From assembly GCA_937872445.1 (NCBI GenBank), contig CALMSL010000076.1, positions 1 through 63,797 of the forward strand: DNA of 63,797 bases. Direction: 5' to 3'. This document shows positions 1 to 8,861 of this stretch, piece by piece (the first letter of the stretch is position 1; each line of letters opens with the position of its first letter). The notes under the pieces were generated by a model. That model searched no databases, was not told the DNA's origin, and saw only the letters and a program-made list of their open reading frames with translations. This DNA comes from an uncultured Microbacteriaceae bacterium (GTDB lineage: Bacteria > Actinomycetota > Actinomycetes > Actinomycetales > Microbacteriaceae). Both the position numbers and the translations under genes were made by a program.

Positions 1-4
1 GAAC

Positions 5-50
5 GGGGGGAGGGCGACGAGGCGGTGGGGGGGGGGGAGGGGCTAGGGGG
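5..50. other. G-rich tract (possible G-quadruplex)
   Basis: Five runs of three to eleven guanines lie on the plus strand within 46 bases, including an 11-G homopolymer at 27-37. Spacing between runs is mostly 1-3 bases, with one longer gap. The pattern fits a G-quadruplex-forming motif about 190 bases upstream of the ABC-F start. It may also be inflated by homopolymer error at the window edge. No gene is seen in 1-238. Confidence 0.4.
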
Positions 51-114
51 TTTCTGCCAAAGGATCCCCGCCGAACCCGGAACCCCCAAACCCCTCCGCC
101 CGCCGCCGTAGTTC

Positions 115-153
115 GCTCCCTGAGGAGGCCTGAAAGGCCGTCTCGAAGGGAGC
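115..153. repeat. REP-like imperfect palindrome
   Basis: The outer arms GCTCCCT/AGGGAGC enclose GAG/CTC and an inner stem GGCCT-GAA-AGGCC, giving a three-tier hairpin of 39 bp upstream of the ABC-F gene. It resembles the short extragenic palindromes scattered in actinobacterial genomes, or a terminator of an upstream gene outside the window. There is no T-run on either side. Confidence 0.45.
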
Positions 154-238
154 CAACGGAGATACCGCGGGTGTATTCTGGTCGGCTTGCCACCGGTGAG
201 CCTTCGATACTCGGAGTCATTCATGACTGGGGCGCACC

Positions 239-1927
239 ATGGGCTACATCGACGTCAACGGGGTGTCCCTGTCGTTGCCGGACGGGCGGCCGCTGCTCGA
301 CGACGTGAGTTTTCGCGTGGGCGAGGGAGTGACGAGCGCGCTCATCGGCGCGAACGGTGCCGGCAAGACGACGCTGCTGCGCATCATCCGTGGCGAGCAG
401 AAAGCGGATGCCGGTGCGATCTCGATCGACGGCGCACTCGGTGTCATGGACCAGTTCGTCGGGCACGTGCGCGACGAATCCACGGTGCGCGACCTGCTCA
501 TCTCCGTCGCGCCCCGGCGCATCCGAAAGGCAGCGCTCGCGCTAGACCGCTCTGAGCTGGCGATCATCGAGCACGACACCCTCGAAACCCAGATGAGCTA
601 CGCGGAGGCGCTCGCCGAGTACGCGGATGCCGGCGGGTACGACGAAGAGACCATCTGGGACCAGTGCACAATGGCAGCGATCGGCATCCCGTTCGAGCGG
701 GCCAAATATCGCGAAGTGCGCACGCTCTCCGGGGGTGAGCAGAAGCGGCTCGCGCTCGAGGCCCTGCTGCGCGGGCCGGATGACGTTCTGCTGCTCGACG
801 AACCGGACAACTACCTCGACGTGCCCGCCAAGCGCTGGCTCGAGCAGTCGCTGCGCGCCACGAAGAAGACGGTGCTTCTGGTGAGCCACGACCGCGAGCT
901 GCTCGCGCAGGCCGCCGACCGCATCATCACGCTCGAGCTGGGCGGTGCGGGCAGCACGACCTGGACGCACGGAGGGGGATTTGGCAACTACCACGACGCG
1001 AGGCGGGATCGGATGGAGCGTCTCGACGAGCTTCGTCGCCGCTGGGACGAGCAGCACCTGAAACTCAAGCAGCTCGTCCAGGCGATGAAAGTGAAGGCGG
1101 CTGCGAGCGACGAGTTTGCCTCGCGCTACCATGCCGCCGTGACGAGGCTGCGCAAGTTCGAAGAGGCGGGGCCGCCGTTGGCACGGCCGGTCGACCAGGA
1201 CCTGTCGATGAGGTTGCGCGGCGACCGCACGGGCAAACGCGCGGTCGTGTGCGAACAACTCGAACTCACCGGACTCATGGCGCCATTCGATCTCGAAGTG
1301 TGGTTCGGTGACCGGGTTGCAGCGCTCGGCTCGAACGGCTCAGGCAAGTCGCATTTCTTGAGGCTCCTCGCACTGGGCGGCACGGACCCGGATCCGCGCG
1401 CTGGGCACATCACCTCGGTCGGTGCGACGCTCGCCCCGGTCGCACACAATGGCGTGGCCAGGCTCGGCGCGCGCGTCGTTCCCGGATGGTTCGCGCAAGT
1501 GCACGAGCATCCGTCCCTCCTCGGCCGCACCGTGCTCGACATCCTGCACCGCGGCGACGACAACCGCGCAGGGATGGCGCGCGAAGCCGCGAGTCGTGCC
1601 CTCGACCGGTACGGTCTTGCTGGCGCCGCGGAGCAGAACTTCGAGTCGCTGTCCGGCGGACAACAGGCGAGGCTGCAGATCCTTCTGCTCGAACTGAGCG
1701 GAGCGACTCTGCTGCTCCTTGACGAACCGACTGACAACCTGGACCTCGTGTCGGCAGAGGCGCTGCAGGATGCGCTCGAGCGGTTCGAAGGGACCGTCAT
1801 CGCCGTCACCCACGACCGGTGGTTTGCGCGATCCTTCGACCGGTTCCTCGTCTTCGGCGCCGACGGGCGAGTCTACGAGTCGGATGAGCCCGTGTGGGAT
1901 GAGGCGCGGGTCGCCCGCGCCCGCTGA
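239..1927 (+). CDS. ABC-F family ATPase
   Basis: This 562-residue protein has two ABC nucleotide-binding domains and no membrane segment, the layout of the cytosolic ABC-F family, which acts on ribosomes (translation factors or antibiotic resistance by ribosome protection). Walker A is GANGAGKT near residue 37 and GSNGSGKS near residue 364. The signatures are LSGGEQKR and LSGGQQAR. Walker B is LLLLDEP in domain 2. The usual DEPTNHLD box reads DEPDNYLD in domain 1 and DEPTDNLD in domain 2. The inter-domain linker is charged, as in the family. The ATG at 239 is favoured because homologues begin close to strand beta-1. The stop overlaps the start of a palindrome shared with the convergent gene. 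A specific drug or ribosomal role cannot be assigned from sequence. Confidence 0.9.
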   Translation: MGYIDVNGVSLSLPDGRPLLDDVSFRVGEGVTSALIGANGAGKTTLLRIIRGEQKADAGAISIDGALGVMDQFVGHVRDESTVRDLLISVAPRRIRKAALALDRSELAIIEHDTLETQMSYAEALAEYADAGGYDEETIWDQCTMAAIGIPFERAKYREVRTLSGGEQKRLALEALLRGPDDVLLLDEPDNYLDVPAKRWLEQSLRATKKTVLLVSHDRELLAQAADRIITLELGGAGSTTWTHGGGFGNYHDARRDRMERLDELRRRWDEQHLKLKQLVQAMKVKAAASDEFASRYHAAVTRLRKFEEAGPPLARPVDQDLSMRLRGDRTGKRAVVCEQLELTGLMAPFDLEVWFGDRVAALGSNGSGKSHFLRLLALGGTDPDPRAGHITSVGATLAPVAHNGVARLGARVVPGWFAQVHEHPSLLGRTVLDILHRGDDNRAGMAREAASRALDRYGLAGAAEQNFESLSGGQQARLQILLLELSGATLLLLDEPTDNLDLVSAEALQDALERFEGTVIAVTHDRWFARSFDRFLVFGADGRVYESDEPVWDEARVARAR

Positions 1928-2007
1928 CTTTCATTATTCAGGAGGTGGTGTGAAAGTTGAGCCGTACTGGTCACTCCTGCCCCATCACCTCCTGAATGAT
2001 GAAAGTC
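1926..2007. repeat. 82-bp inverted repeat at convergent gene ends
   Basis: The 25-bp arms at 1926-1950 and 1983-2007 are inverted copies with two mismatches, separated by a 32-base loop. The left arm starts inside the ABC-F stop codon and the right arm encodes the last seven residues of the opposing MalY-like gene. It may act as a bidirectional terminator, although there is no T-tract. The arm core ATTCAGGA is shared with the purH palindrome at 23710-23795. Confidence 0.7.
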
Positions 2008-3133
2008 GGGCGACGGCCTCGGTGAGGGTGTCGGGCGCGCAGGCCAGGTTCAGGCGGGCGAAGCCGCGGCCGGGGTCGCCGAACGGCGGCCCGTTGCTGA
2101 GAGCCACCCTCGCGTGCTCGAGGATGTGCGCGGCCGGGTCATCCCCCCAGCCGAGTGCGGTGAAGTCGAGCCAGGCGAGATAGGTGGCTTCCGGCATCCG
2201 GTGTTTCACCTCAGGCAACTGGGAATCAAGGAGGGTTGCGAAGAGACGCCGGTTCGCGTCGAGGGAGGCGATGATGCCGTCCAGCCATTCGCCGCCGTCC
2301 CGGTACCCGGCCACGCTCGCCTTCAGGCCCAGGAGGCTCGTGCGCCAGTACACCTCGTCCGGCATGGACCCGACGATCGCCTCCTTCGACTTGCCCGCGG
2401 TGACCATGATGGCGCACTTGAGCCCGGCCAGGTTCCACGCCTTGCTCGCGGCAGTGACGCACACGCCCACGTCGCGCGCGGCATCCGACACCGAAAGGAA
2501 CGGGGTGAACAGGGAATCCGGGTAGGTGAGCGGGCCATGGATTTCATCGCTCACGACGGTTGCCCCGTACTTTGCCGCGAGCTCCGCGACGGCACGCAAC
2601 TCTTCTGCAGAGTGCGCCCGCCCGACCGGGTTGTGCGGGTTGCACAGCAGGTACGCTCGGGCGCCGGCCTCGAATGCCTCCTCGATTCCGTCGAGGTCGA
2701 GCGACCAGCCGGAGTCGATTCCGCCGGCCAGCGGCACCTCGACGACGCGCGCACCCGACTCTGCGACGAGGTCGAAGAACGGAAAGTACACAGGCGGGTT
2801 GATGATGACGCCGTCGCCGGGCTTCGTCACGCGGCGCAGCGTCTCGACGATCGCGACCCCGACATCCGTCGTCGTCCACACCTGCGCGGGGTCGACGGCC
2901 CAACCCCAGCGAGCATCCGCAAACCCGGCGAACGCCTCGGGAAGTTCGGAAGTGGGCGGCGTGTAGCCGGTGTCCGAGTTGCGGATGGCGGCCATGAGCG
3001 CGTCCTGGATGGGCGGCGCGAGCGGGAAGTCCGTTTCCGCGACGAACAGGGGGAGCACATCTTCGGGGAACATGCGCCATTTCACGCTCGAGCGCTGGCG
3101 GAGAAGAGTCATCGGGTCGGCATGCACATCCAT
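1985..3133 (-). CDS. MalY/PatB-type aminotransferase (C-S lyase)
   Basis: This 382-residue class I/II PLP-dependent enzyme is of the MalY/PatB group, which cleaves cystathionine or cysteine conjugates (beta-lyase). Visible features are an N-terminal KWRMFPEDVLPLFVAETDF segment typical of MalY, the PLP pocket CNPHNPVGR, a SDEIHGPL aspartate motif, and the SKAWNLAGLK lysine motif near residue 230. The open frame continues far upstream on this strand without homology, so the ATG at 3133 is chosen because it matches family N-termini. The C-terminal SSFRR is encoded by the right arm of the 1926-2007 palindrome. The gene is convergent with the ABC-F gene and divergent from guaB3. The exact substrate is unknown. 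Confidence 0.88.
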   Translation of the reverse strand: MDVHADPMTLLRQRSSVKWRMFPEDVLPLFVAETDFPLAPPIQDALMAAIRNSDTGYTPPTSELPEAFAGFADARWGWAVDPAQVWTTTDVGVAIVETLRRVTKPGDGVIINPPVYFPFFDLVAESGARVVEVPLAGGIDSGWSLDLDGIEEAFEAGARAYLLCNPHNPVGRAHSAEELRAVAELAAKYGATVVSDEIHGPLTYPDSLFTPFLSVSDAARDVGVCVTAASKAWNLAGLKCAIMVTAGKSKEAIVGSMPDEVYWRTSLLGLKASVAGYRDGGEWLDGIIASLDANRRLFATLLDSQLPEVKHRMPEATYLAWLDFTALGWGDDPAAHILEHARVALSNGPPFGDPGRGFARLNLACAPDTLTEAVARLSSFRR

Positions 3134-3157
3134 ACCCCCAGCTTGCCACCTTGTGTG

Positions 3158-3243
3158 GGTCCCAAATGAAGGAGTTCCCGGTGCGCAGGTCCGTGATTCC
3201 GGGCTGATAGCGGGCAGCGGATGCTCGATCTCCTTCATTTCGG
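3158..3243. repeat. Dispersed palindromic element, CCCAAATGAAGG type (copy 1)
   Basis: The left end GGGTCCCAAATGAAGGAG (3158-3175) faces the inverted CTCCTTCATTTCGG (3230-3243). An inner CCCGG/CCGGG stem lies between them. It shares its core with the two copies flanking the DUF559 gene at 12828 and 13920. It occupies the divergent intergenic space between the MalY-like gene and guaB3, just upstream of the guaB3 promoter. Confidence 0.75.
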
Positions 3244-3270
3244 ACAGAACCGACGGGAGGGCCGGGAAGA

Positions 3271-3283
3271 TAGGCTTGATTCT
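3271..3283 (+). promoter_or_regulatory. -10 box for leaderless guaB3 mRNA
   Basis: TAGGCT at 3271-3276 is followed by 7 bases and then the GTG start, with no Shine-Dalgarno sequence. This spacing places transcription start at or next to the start codon. The same TAGGCT-N6/7-start arrangement recurs at several genes in the window. Confidence 0.6.
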
Positions 3284-4402
3284 GTGAGTGATATCGAGAT
3301 CGGACGATCCAAACGCGGTCGACGGGTTTTCGCGTTCGACGACATCGCGATCGTCCCGAACCGGCGCACGCGCGACCCGGAGGACGTCTCTGTGAGCTGG
3401 ACGATCGACGCGTACCAGTTCGAAATTCCGGTGCTCGCGGCCCCCATGGACTCTGTGGTGTCGCCGGAGACAGCGATCCTCATCGGAAAGCTCGGCGGTC
3501 TCGGCGTACTGAATCTGGAAGGTCTGTGGACCAGGTACGAGAACCCGACGCCGCTGCTCAAGGAAATCAGCGAGCTTCCGGCCGACCAGGCGACGAAGCG
3601 CATGCAGGCGATCTACAAGGAGCCGGTCAAGCCGGAACTTGTGACGAGTCGGCTCGCCGAAATTCGCGCTGCGGGCGTCACCGTCGCTGGCGCACTGTCC
3701 CCCCAGCGCACCCAGGAGCTGTATAAGACCGTCGTTGAGGCGGGCGTCGACCTGTTCGTTATCCGCGGCACGACCGTGAGCGCGGAGCACGTGTCGCAGA
3801 ACCAGGAACCGCTCAACCTCAAGAAGTTCATTTACGAGCTCGACGTGCCGGTAATCGTCGGCGGAGCGGCCGGGTACACCCCGGCGCTGCACCTCATGCG
3901 CACCGGGGCGGCCGGTGTTCTCGTCGGCTTCGGCGGCGGTGCAGCGTCGACGACGCGCGCGAGCCTCGGCATCCATGCCCCCATGGCGACGGCGGTCGCG
4001 GATGTCGCGGGCGCGAGGCGCGACTACCTCGATGAGTCGGGCGGCCGCTACGTGCACGTGATCGCGGACGGCGGGCTCGGAAGCTCCGGGGACATTGTGA
4101 AGGCGATCTCCGTCGGCGCGGACGCCGTCATGCTCGGCAGTGCGCTCGCAAGGGCGACCGAAGCTCCGGGCCGCGGCAAGCACTGGGGCGCTGAAGCGCA
4201 CCACTCTGAACTTCCCCGCGGCAACCGGGTCGACGTCGGGTCGGTGGCACCGCTCGAACAGATTCTGTTCGGCCCGGCCGAGGTGGCGGATGCGACGGTC
4301 AACCTGATTGGAGCGTTGAAACGCTCCATGGCGACGACCGGATACTCGGATCTCAAAGAGTTTCAACGGGTCGAGGTCGTACTCTCCCCGTACCACGCGT
4401 AA
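3284..4402 (+). CDS. guaB3: GuaB3-family IMP dehydrogenase-related protein
   Basis: This 372-residue TIM-barrel protein of the actinobacterial GuaB3 family is related to IMP dehydrogenase (purine interconversion). It starts near the barrel (MSDIEIGRSKRGRRVFAFDDIAIVP) and lacks the CBS-domain pair of canonical GuaB. It keeps the flavoenzyme/IMPDH phosphate-binding stretches (DGGLGSSGDIVKAISVGADAVMLGSALA), but there is no GxGSxC catalytic-cysteine loop: the equivalent region reads VIRGTTVSAEH. Function is therefore uncertain; it may not oxidise IMP. GTG at 3284 is selected because it sits 7 bases after a -10 box and matches homologues; the 21 upstream in-frame codons overlap the repeat. glpD follows after 8 bases. 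Confidence 0.9.
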   Translation: MSDIEIGRSKRGRRVFAFDDIAIVPNRRTRDPEDVSVSWTIDAYQFEIPVLAAPMDSVVSPETAILIGKLGGLGVLNLEGLWTRYENPTPLLKEISELPADQATKRMQAIYKEPVKPELVTSRLAEIRAAGVTVAGALSPQRTQELYKTVVEAGVDLFVIRGTTVSAEHVSQNQEPLNLKKFIYELDVPVIVGGAAGYTPALHLMRTGAAGVLVGFGGGAASTTRASLGIHAPMATAVADVAGARRDYLDESGGRYVHVIADGGLGSSGDIVKAISVGADAVMLGSALARATEAPGRGKHWGAEAHHSELPRGNRVDVGSVAPLEQILFGPAEVADATVNLIGALKRSMATTGYSDLKEFQRVEVVLSPYHA

Positions 4403-4410
4403 GGACATCC

Positions 4411-6138
4411 ATGGCAAAGAAGACGGTCACTCGATCCTCCCGGCTCGGTCCGGCCGAACGTTCAGCGGCGATCACCGCCCTGAAGGAGAAGGAACTCGAC
4501 ATCCTGGTCGTGGGCGGCGGCATCGTCGGCACGGGCAGCGCGATGGATGCGGTCACCCGCGGCTTGCGCGTCGGCATGGTGGAGGCGCGCGACTGGGGCA
4601 GCGGCACGTCGAGCCGGTCGTCGAAGCTCGTGCACGGCGGCATCCGGTATCTGGAGCAGCTGAATTTTCGTCTCGTGCGGGAGGCGCTCATCGAACGCGG
4701 GCTCCTGTTGCAGCGGATCGCCCCGCATCTGGTTCGTCCGGTGCGGTTCCTCTACCCGCTGAAGACCCCGATCATCGAACGCCTCTACATTGGCGCCGGG
4801 ATGCTCCTGTACGACCTGTTCAGCTACAGCGGCGGCCGTCCGCCCGGTGTCCCGCACCACCGCCACCTGAGCAAACGGCAAGTGCACAAGCTCATGCCGA
4901 GCCTGCGCGACGATGCCCTGGTCGGTGGCATCACCTATTACGACGCGCAGGTAGATGATGCGCGCTATGTCGCGAGCCTGGCCCGCACTGCATCCTTCTA
5001 CGGCGCGCACGTGGCAAGCAGGGTGCGCGTCGAAGGTTTCCTGAAAGTGGGTGAAAGGGTCGTCGGCGTGCAGGCGCACGACCTGCTCACCGGTGAGCGT
5101 TTCGACATCAGGGCCCGCCAAGTGGTGAACGCGACCGGCGTGTGGACGGATGACACCCAGGCCATGGTGGGCGAGCGCGGCCAGTTCAAGGTTCGGGCGT
5201 CGAAGGGCGTTCACCTCGTGGTGCCGCGGGACCGCTTCCAATCCAAGGTTGGGCTTCTGTTGCGCACGGAGAAAAGCGTGCTGTTCGTCATCCCGTGGGG
5301 CAGGCACTGGCTCATTGGCACGACGGACACCGACTGGAACCTGGACAAGGCGCATCCCGCCGCGACCGCCGCCGACATCGACTACCTGTTGAAGCACGTG
5401 AACAAGGTCATCAACGTGCCGCTCACCAGGGAGGATGTGGAGGGCGTATACGCGGGCCTTCGCCCCCTGCTCGCCGGGGAGAGCGACGAAACGTCGAAGC
5501 TGTCGCGCGAGCACATCGTCGCGCACAGCGTGCCGGGCCTCGTCGTGATCGCCGGCGGCAAGTGGACGACGTACCGCGTGATGGCGAAGGATGCGATCGA
5601 CGAGGCGGTCGCCGCTCTCGACGGGCGCGTCCCCGAAAGCACCACGGAGGACATCGCGCTGCTCGGCGCAGAGGGCTATCAGGCCGCGTGGAACAAGCGG
5701 GCGAAGATCGCCAGGGCCTTCGGCGTGCACAAGGTGCGCATCGAGCACCTGTTGAACCGGTACGGGACGATGACGGATGAACTGCTCGATCTGATCCGGG
5801 CCCGCCCGGAATTGGGCTCACCGCTTCCCGGCGCGGACGACTACCTTGAGGCGGAGGTGGTGTACGCGGCAACGCACGAGGGTGCTCTGCACCTAGATGA
5901 CGTTCTGGCTCGCCGCACCCGCATCTCGATCGAAGCGTGGGATCGCGGGGTCTCCGCGGCACCTGTTGCGGCCCGCCTCATGGGCGAGGTGCTCGGATGG
6001 GATGACGCGCGGGTGAAGCGGGAGGTCGCGTTCTACCTGAAGCGGGTGACCGCCGAGCGGGAAAGCCAGGAGCAGACGAGCGACGCTGCGGCGGATCGGG
6101 TTCGGCTGGAAGCACCCGATATCTCCATCGAGAACTAG
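4411..6138 (+). CDS. glpD: Aerobic glycerol-3-phosphate dehydrogenase
   Basis: This 575-residue FAD-dependent membrane-associated enzyme oxidises glycerol-3-phosphate to dihydroxyacetone phosphate and passes electrons to quinone. The dinucleotide-binding motif VVGGGIVGTG lies near residue 33, followed by the family signature GTSSRSSKLVHGGIRYLE and the substrate-region PWGRHWLIGTTDTDW. A C-terminal helical domain is present, and the length is typical of the family. It is separated from guaB3 by 8 bases and from the SURF1 gene by 2. It forms a glycerol/phosphodiester theme with glpK (58.6 kb) and the phosphodiesterase at 11.8 kb. The C-terminal 20 residues are polar and variable. Confidence 0.95.
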   Translation: MAKKTVTRSSRLGPAERSAAITALKEKELDILVVGGGIVGTGSAMDAVTRGLRVGMVEARDWGSGTSSRSSKLVHGGIRYLEQLNFRLVREALIERGLLLQRIAPHLVRPVRFLYPLKTPIIERLYIGAGMLLYDLFSYSGGRPPGVPHHRHLSKRQVHKLMPSLRDDALVGGITYYDAQVDDARYVASLARTASFYGAHVASRVRVEGFLKVGERVVGVQAHDLLTGERFDIRARQVVNATGVWTDDTQAMVGERGQFKVRASKGVHLVVPRDRFQSKVGLLLRTEKSVLFVIPWGRHWLIGTTDTDWNLDKAHPAATAADIDYLLKHVNKVINVPLTREDVEGVYAGLRPLLAGESDETSKLSREHIVAHSVPGLVVIAGGKWTTYRVMAKDAIDEAVAALDGRVPESTTEDIALLGAEGYQAAWNKRAKIARAFGVHKVRIEHLLNRYGTMTDELLDLIRARPELGSPLPGADDYLEAEVVYAATHEGALHLDDVLARRTRISIEAWDRGVSAAPVAARLMGEVLGWDDARVKREVAFYLKRVTAERESQEQTSDAAADRVRLEAPDISIEN

Positions 6139-6140
6139 TC

Positions 6141-6875
6141 GTGCTCCGCATTGCGCTCAGGCCGCGCTGGATCGCGGCGCTCGTGCTCGCCCTGGCGGTG
6201 GCCGCCGGGTTCGCGCTGCTCTCCCAGTGGCAGTTGTCGCGCAGCGTGAGCACCGGAACCGTCGTGCAGCGTCCGACCGAAACCACGCTGCCACTGAGCG
6301 AGGTGGCGACGCCGCAGCAACCGCTCAAGGCGACCGCTGACGGTCAGCGCGTGAGCGTGAGCGGACATTTCGTCCCGGGCGACAACCTGGTGCTGAGCGA
6401 CCGCTACAACGGCGGCGCACGCGGCTACTGGGTGGTCGCGCATCTCACTGCGGGCGATGCGGGTGTTGCCGTGGCACTCGGCTGGACGCCGTCGAAGGAC
6501 GAGGCGCATCGGGCGGCGGCCGCGTTCGATGGCGGGGAGGCCACGGTATCCGGGCGCCTCGTCGCGGATGAGGGCCCGCAGACCGGCGACTTCCAGTCGG
6601 GTTCTCTCACCACGCTGTCGATGGCGGCCATGGTGAACCTGTGGTCCGAGGTCGATTCGGGCGGGGTGTACAACGGGTACATTGTCGCGAACACCCCGGT
6701 CGCCGGACTGGAGAAAATCGACTCGCCGAGGCCGAGCCAAGAGGTCGAATTGAATTGGCTCAACCTGTTTTACGCGGCCGAATGGGTGATTTTTGCAGGG
6801 TTTGCCGTCTTCCTCTGGTGGCGCCTCGTACGGGACGTGTGGGAGAGGGAACAAACCCCGGCTTCCGTAGACTAG
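6141..6875 (+). CDS. SURF1 family cytochrome oxidase assembly protein
   Basis: This 244-residue membrane protein has an N-terminal transmembrane helix (about residues 10-27), a large extracytoplasmic domain, and a C-terminal helix (about 213-231), the classic SURF1 topology. Family motifs include the N-terminal GFALLSQWQL and the ALGWTPSKDEA/NLFYAAEWVIFAGFAVFLWWR regions. SURF1 proteins assist haem a insertion into cytochrome c oxidase subunit I. The GTG start at 6141 follows the glpD stop by 2 bases. A leaderless promoter for the next gene is embedded in its 3' end. Confidence 0.88.
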   Translation: MLRIALRPRWIAALVLALAVAAGFALLSQWQLSRSVSTGTVVQRPTETTLPLSEVATPQQPLKATADGQRVSVSGHFVPGDNLVLSDRYNGGARGYWVVAHLTAGDAGVAVALGWTPSKDEAHRAAAAFDGGEATVSGRLVADEGPQTGDFQSGSLTTLSMAAMVNLWSEVDSGGVYNGYIVANTPVAGLEKIDSPRPSQEVELNWLNLFYAAEWVIFAGFAVFLWWRLVRDVWEREQTPASVD

Positions 6876-6879
6876 AGGC
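6868..6879 (+). promoter_or_regulatory. -10 box for leaderless DUF3817 mRNA
   Basis: TAGACT (6868-6873) lies 6 bases before the ATG at 6880, inside the end of the SURF1 gene. There is no good ribosome-binding site, so a leaderless transcript covering DUF3817 and guaA is likely. Confidence 0.5.
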
Positions 6880-7296
6880 ATGCTTCAACTGCCCCGATCC
6901 GCCGACATCCCCCGCATTCGCAAGACCCTCGCGGTGTACAAGGTTTCCGCGATCGTGACCGGATCCTTCCTTCTCCTCCTCTGCCTCATGATGGTGTTCC
7001 GTTACGGGTTCGGCGTCGACATCGAGATTGGCGGCCCCGGCGGGTTCCTCGCCCTCACGCCGAAGGACTGGATTGTGGCGGTGAACCTGTCCACGGTCAT
7101 CCTCATCGTGCACGGCTGGCTCTACGTCATTTACTTGGCGTGCGACTTCGTGCTGTGGCGACTCCTGGGTTGGACGTTCGGCCGGTTCCTGCTCATCGCG
7201 CTCGGCGGAATCGTTCCGCTGTTGTCGTTCTTCTACGAGCGCACCGTTCCGCGCAGGGTGAACGCCGCTCTTGACGCGGTGGAGGTGCCTGCGTGA
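6880..7296 (+). CDS. DUF3817 domain membrane protein
   Basis: This 138-residue protein has three predicted transmembrane segments (about residues 23-45, 65-85 and 95-120). The DUF3817 pattern includes the [15 protein letters not shown] and [13 protein letters not shown] stretches. Its molecular function is not established. It overlaps guaA by 4 bases (ATG/GTGA-type overlap), a placement common in actinobacteria, so it is probably translationally coupled to GMP synthase. The C-terminal tail is basic and likely cytoplasmic. Confidence 0.85.
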   Translation: MLQLPRSADIPRIRKTLAVYKVSAIVTGSFLLLLCLMMVFRYGFGVDIEIGGPGGFLALTPKDWIVAVNLSTVILIVHGWLYVIYLACDFVLWRLLGWTFGRFLLIALGGIVPLLSFFYERTVPRRVNAALDAVEVPA

Positions 7297-8861
7297 CCCA
7301 GTCCGGCCCGGTTCTCGTTGTCGACTTCGGGGCACAGTATGCGCAACTCATTGCGCGCCGGGTTCGCGAGGCGAACGTGTATTCGGAGATTGTGCCGCAC
7401 ACGGTGACGGCGGCGGAGATCGCCGAGCGGCAACCGTCCGCCGTGATTTTGAGCGGCGGGCCCTCCAGCGTGTATGAGGCGGGTTCGCCCGCGTTCGACG
7501 CCGGAATTCTGGACCTCGGCGTTCCGATCCTCGGCATTTGCTACGGGTTCCAGATGATGGCGAAGCAGCTCGGCGGCGAGGTCGCCAGGACGGGCCTTCG
7601 CGAGTACGGGGCGACGGATGTCCGGCTCGCGGGCGACGGCGGCACCCTGATGTCCGGGCAGCCGGCCGCGCAAACCGCGTGGATGAGCCACGGCGATTCC
7701 GTCGCGGCGGCGCCGGACGGCTTCACTGTGCTCGCGTCCACCACGTCCACGCCGGTCGCGGCGTTCGCGAGCGACGAGCGCAAGCTATACGGGGTGCAGT
7801 GGCATCCGGAAGTGAAGCACTCGGAGTTCGGCCAGCGCGTGCTCGAGAACTTCCTGCACAACGCGGCGGGGATTCCCGCGGAGTGGACGAGCGGCAGCAT
7901 CATCACCGAGCAGGTTGAACGCATCCGGGAGCAGGTAGGCGGCGCTCGCGTAATTTGCGGGCTGTCCGGCGGCGTGGATTCCGCTGTGGCCGCGGCGATC
8001 GTGCATGAGGCGGTCGGCGACCAGCTCACGTGCATTTTCGTGGACCACGGACTCCTCCGCCAGGATGAGCGCCGCCAGGTGGAGGAGGACTTCGTCGCCT
8101 CAACCGGTGTGCGCCTTGTCACGGTGGATGCTGTGGACCAGTTCCTTGACGCCCTGGCCGGGGTGACCGACCCTGAGACCAAACGCAAAATCATCGGGCG
8201 GGAATTCATCCGCTGCTTCGAGAGCGCCGCCGAGGCTCTCGTACTCGAGGCGAAGGCGGAAGGTGAAGGTATTCGGTTCCTCGTGCAGGGCACGCTGTAC
8301 CCGGACGTCGTGGAGTCTGGCGGCGGTTCGGGCACCGCGAACATCAAGAGCCACCACAACGTGGGCGGTCTGCCCGAGGACATGCAGTTCGAGCTCGTGG
8401 AGCCCCTGCGCACGCTGTTCAAGGACGAGGTGCGCGCGGTCGGGCGCGAACTCGGTCTGCCGGAGGGCATCGTTTCGCGCCAGCCGTTCCCCGGTCCCGG
8501 GCTCGGCATCCGCATTGTCGGTGAGGTCACGCGCGAGCGCCTCGAGCTGCTGCGGCACGCGGATGCGATTGCTCGCGCCGAGTTGACGGCGGCGGGCCTC
8601 GACGCGGAGATCTGGCAGTGCCCTGTCGTGCTGCTCGCGGATGTGCGCTCGGTGGGCGTCCAGGGTGACGGTCGCACGTACGGCCACCCGATCGTGTTGC
8701 GGCCGGTGTCGTCGGAGGACGCGATGACGGCGGACTGGTCGCGACTGCCTTATGACGTGCTTGCGCGCATCTCGAACCGGATCACGAACGAGGTGGACGG
8801 TGTGAACCGCGTCGTACTCGACGTCACGTCGAAACCTCCGGGCACCATTGAGTGGGAATGA
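7293..8861 (+). CDS. guaA: GMP synthase (glutamine-hydrolysing)
   Basis: This 522-residue two-domain enzyme converts XMP, ATP and glutamine to GMP. The N-terminal class I glutamine amidotransferase has the catalytic Cys in GICYGFQMM (about residue 83) and His/Glu in QWHPEV (about 169). The ATP pyrophosphatase domain has the P-loop [12 protein letters not shown] (about 225). The C-terminal dimerisation domain has KPPGTIEWE at the end, which is typical. It starts with GTG inside the DUF3817 stop and its stop overlaps the next ATG. Together with guaB3 it forms a guanine-nucleotide cluster. Confidence 0.97.
   Translation: MTQSGPVLVVDFGAQYAQLIARRVREANVYSEIVPHTVTAAEIAERQPSAVILSGGPSSVYEAGSPAFDAGILDLGVPILGICYGFQMMAKQLGGEVARTGLREYGATDVRLAGDGGTLMSGQPAAQTAWMSHGDSVAAAPDGFTVLASTTSTPVAAFASDERKLYGVQWHPEVKHSEFGQRVLENFLHNAAGIPAEWTSGSIITEQVERIREQVGGARVICGLSGGVDSAVAAAIVHEAVGDQLTCIFVDHGLLRQDERRQVEEDFVASTGVRLVTVDAVDQFLDALAGVTDPETKRKIIGREFIRCFESAAEALVLEAKAEGEGIRFLVQGTLYPDVVESGGGSGTANIKSHHNVGGLPEDMQFELVEPLRTLFKDEVRAVGRELGLPEGIVSRQPFPGPGLGIRIVGEVTRERLELLRHADAIARAELTAAGLDAEIWQCPVVLLADVRSVGVQGDGRTYGHPIVLRPVSSEDAMTADWSRLPYDVLARISNRITNEVDGVNRVVLDVTSKPPGTIEWE

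Noticed and set aside
3134-4417. N-terminal continuation of the MalY-like frame to 810 residues
   Set aside because: It is antisense to guaB3, lacks family similarity, and the MalY start at 3133 matches homologues.
4462-5748. Long minus-strand open frame opposite glpD
   Set aside because: Mirror-frame composition rich in His, Arg and Asp typical of GC-rich shadow frames; glpD is clear on the plus strand.
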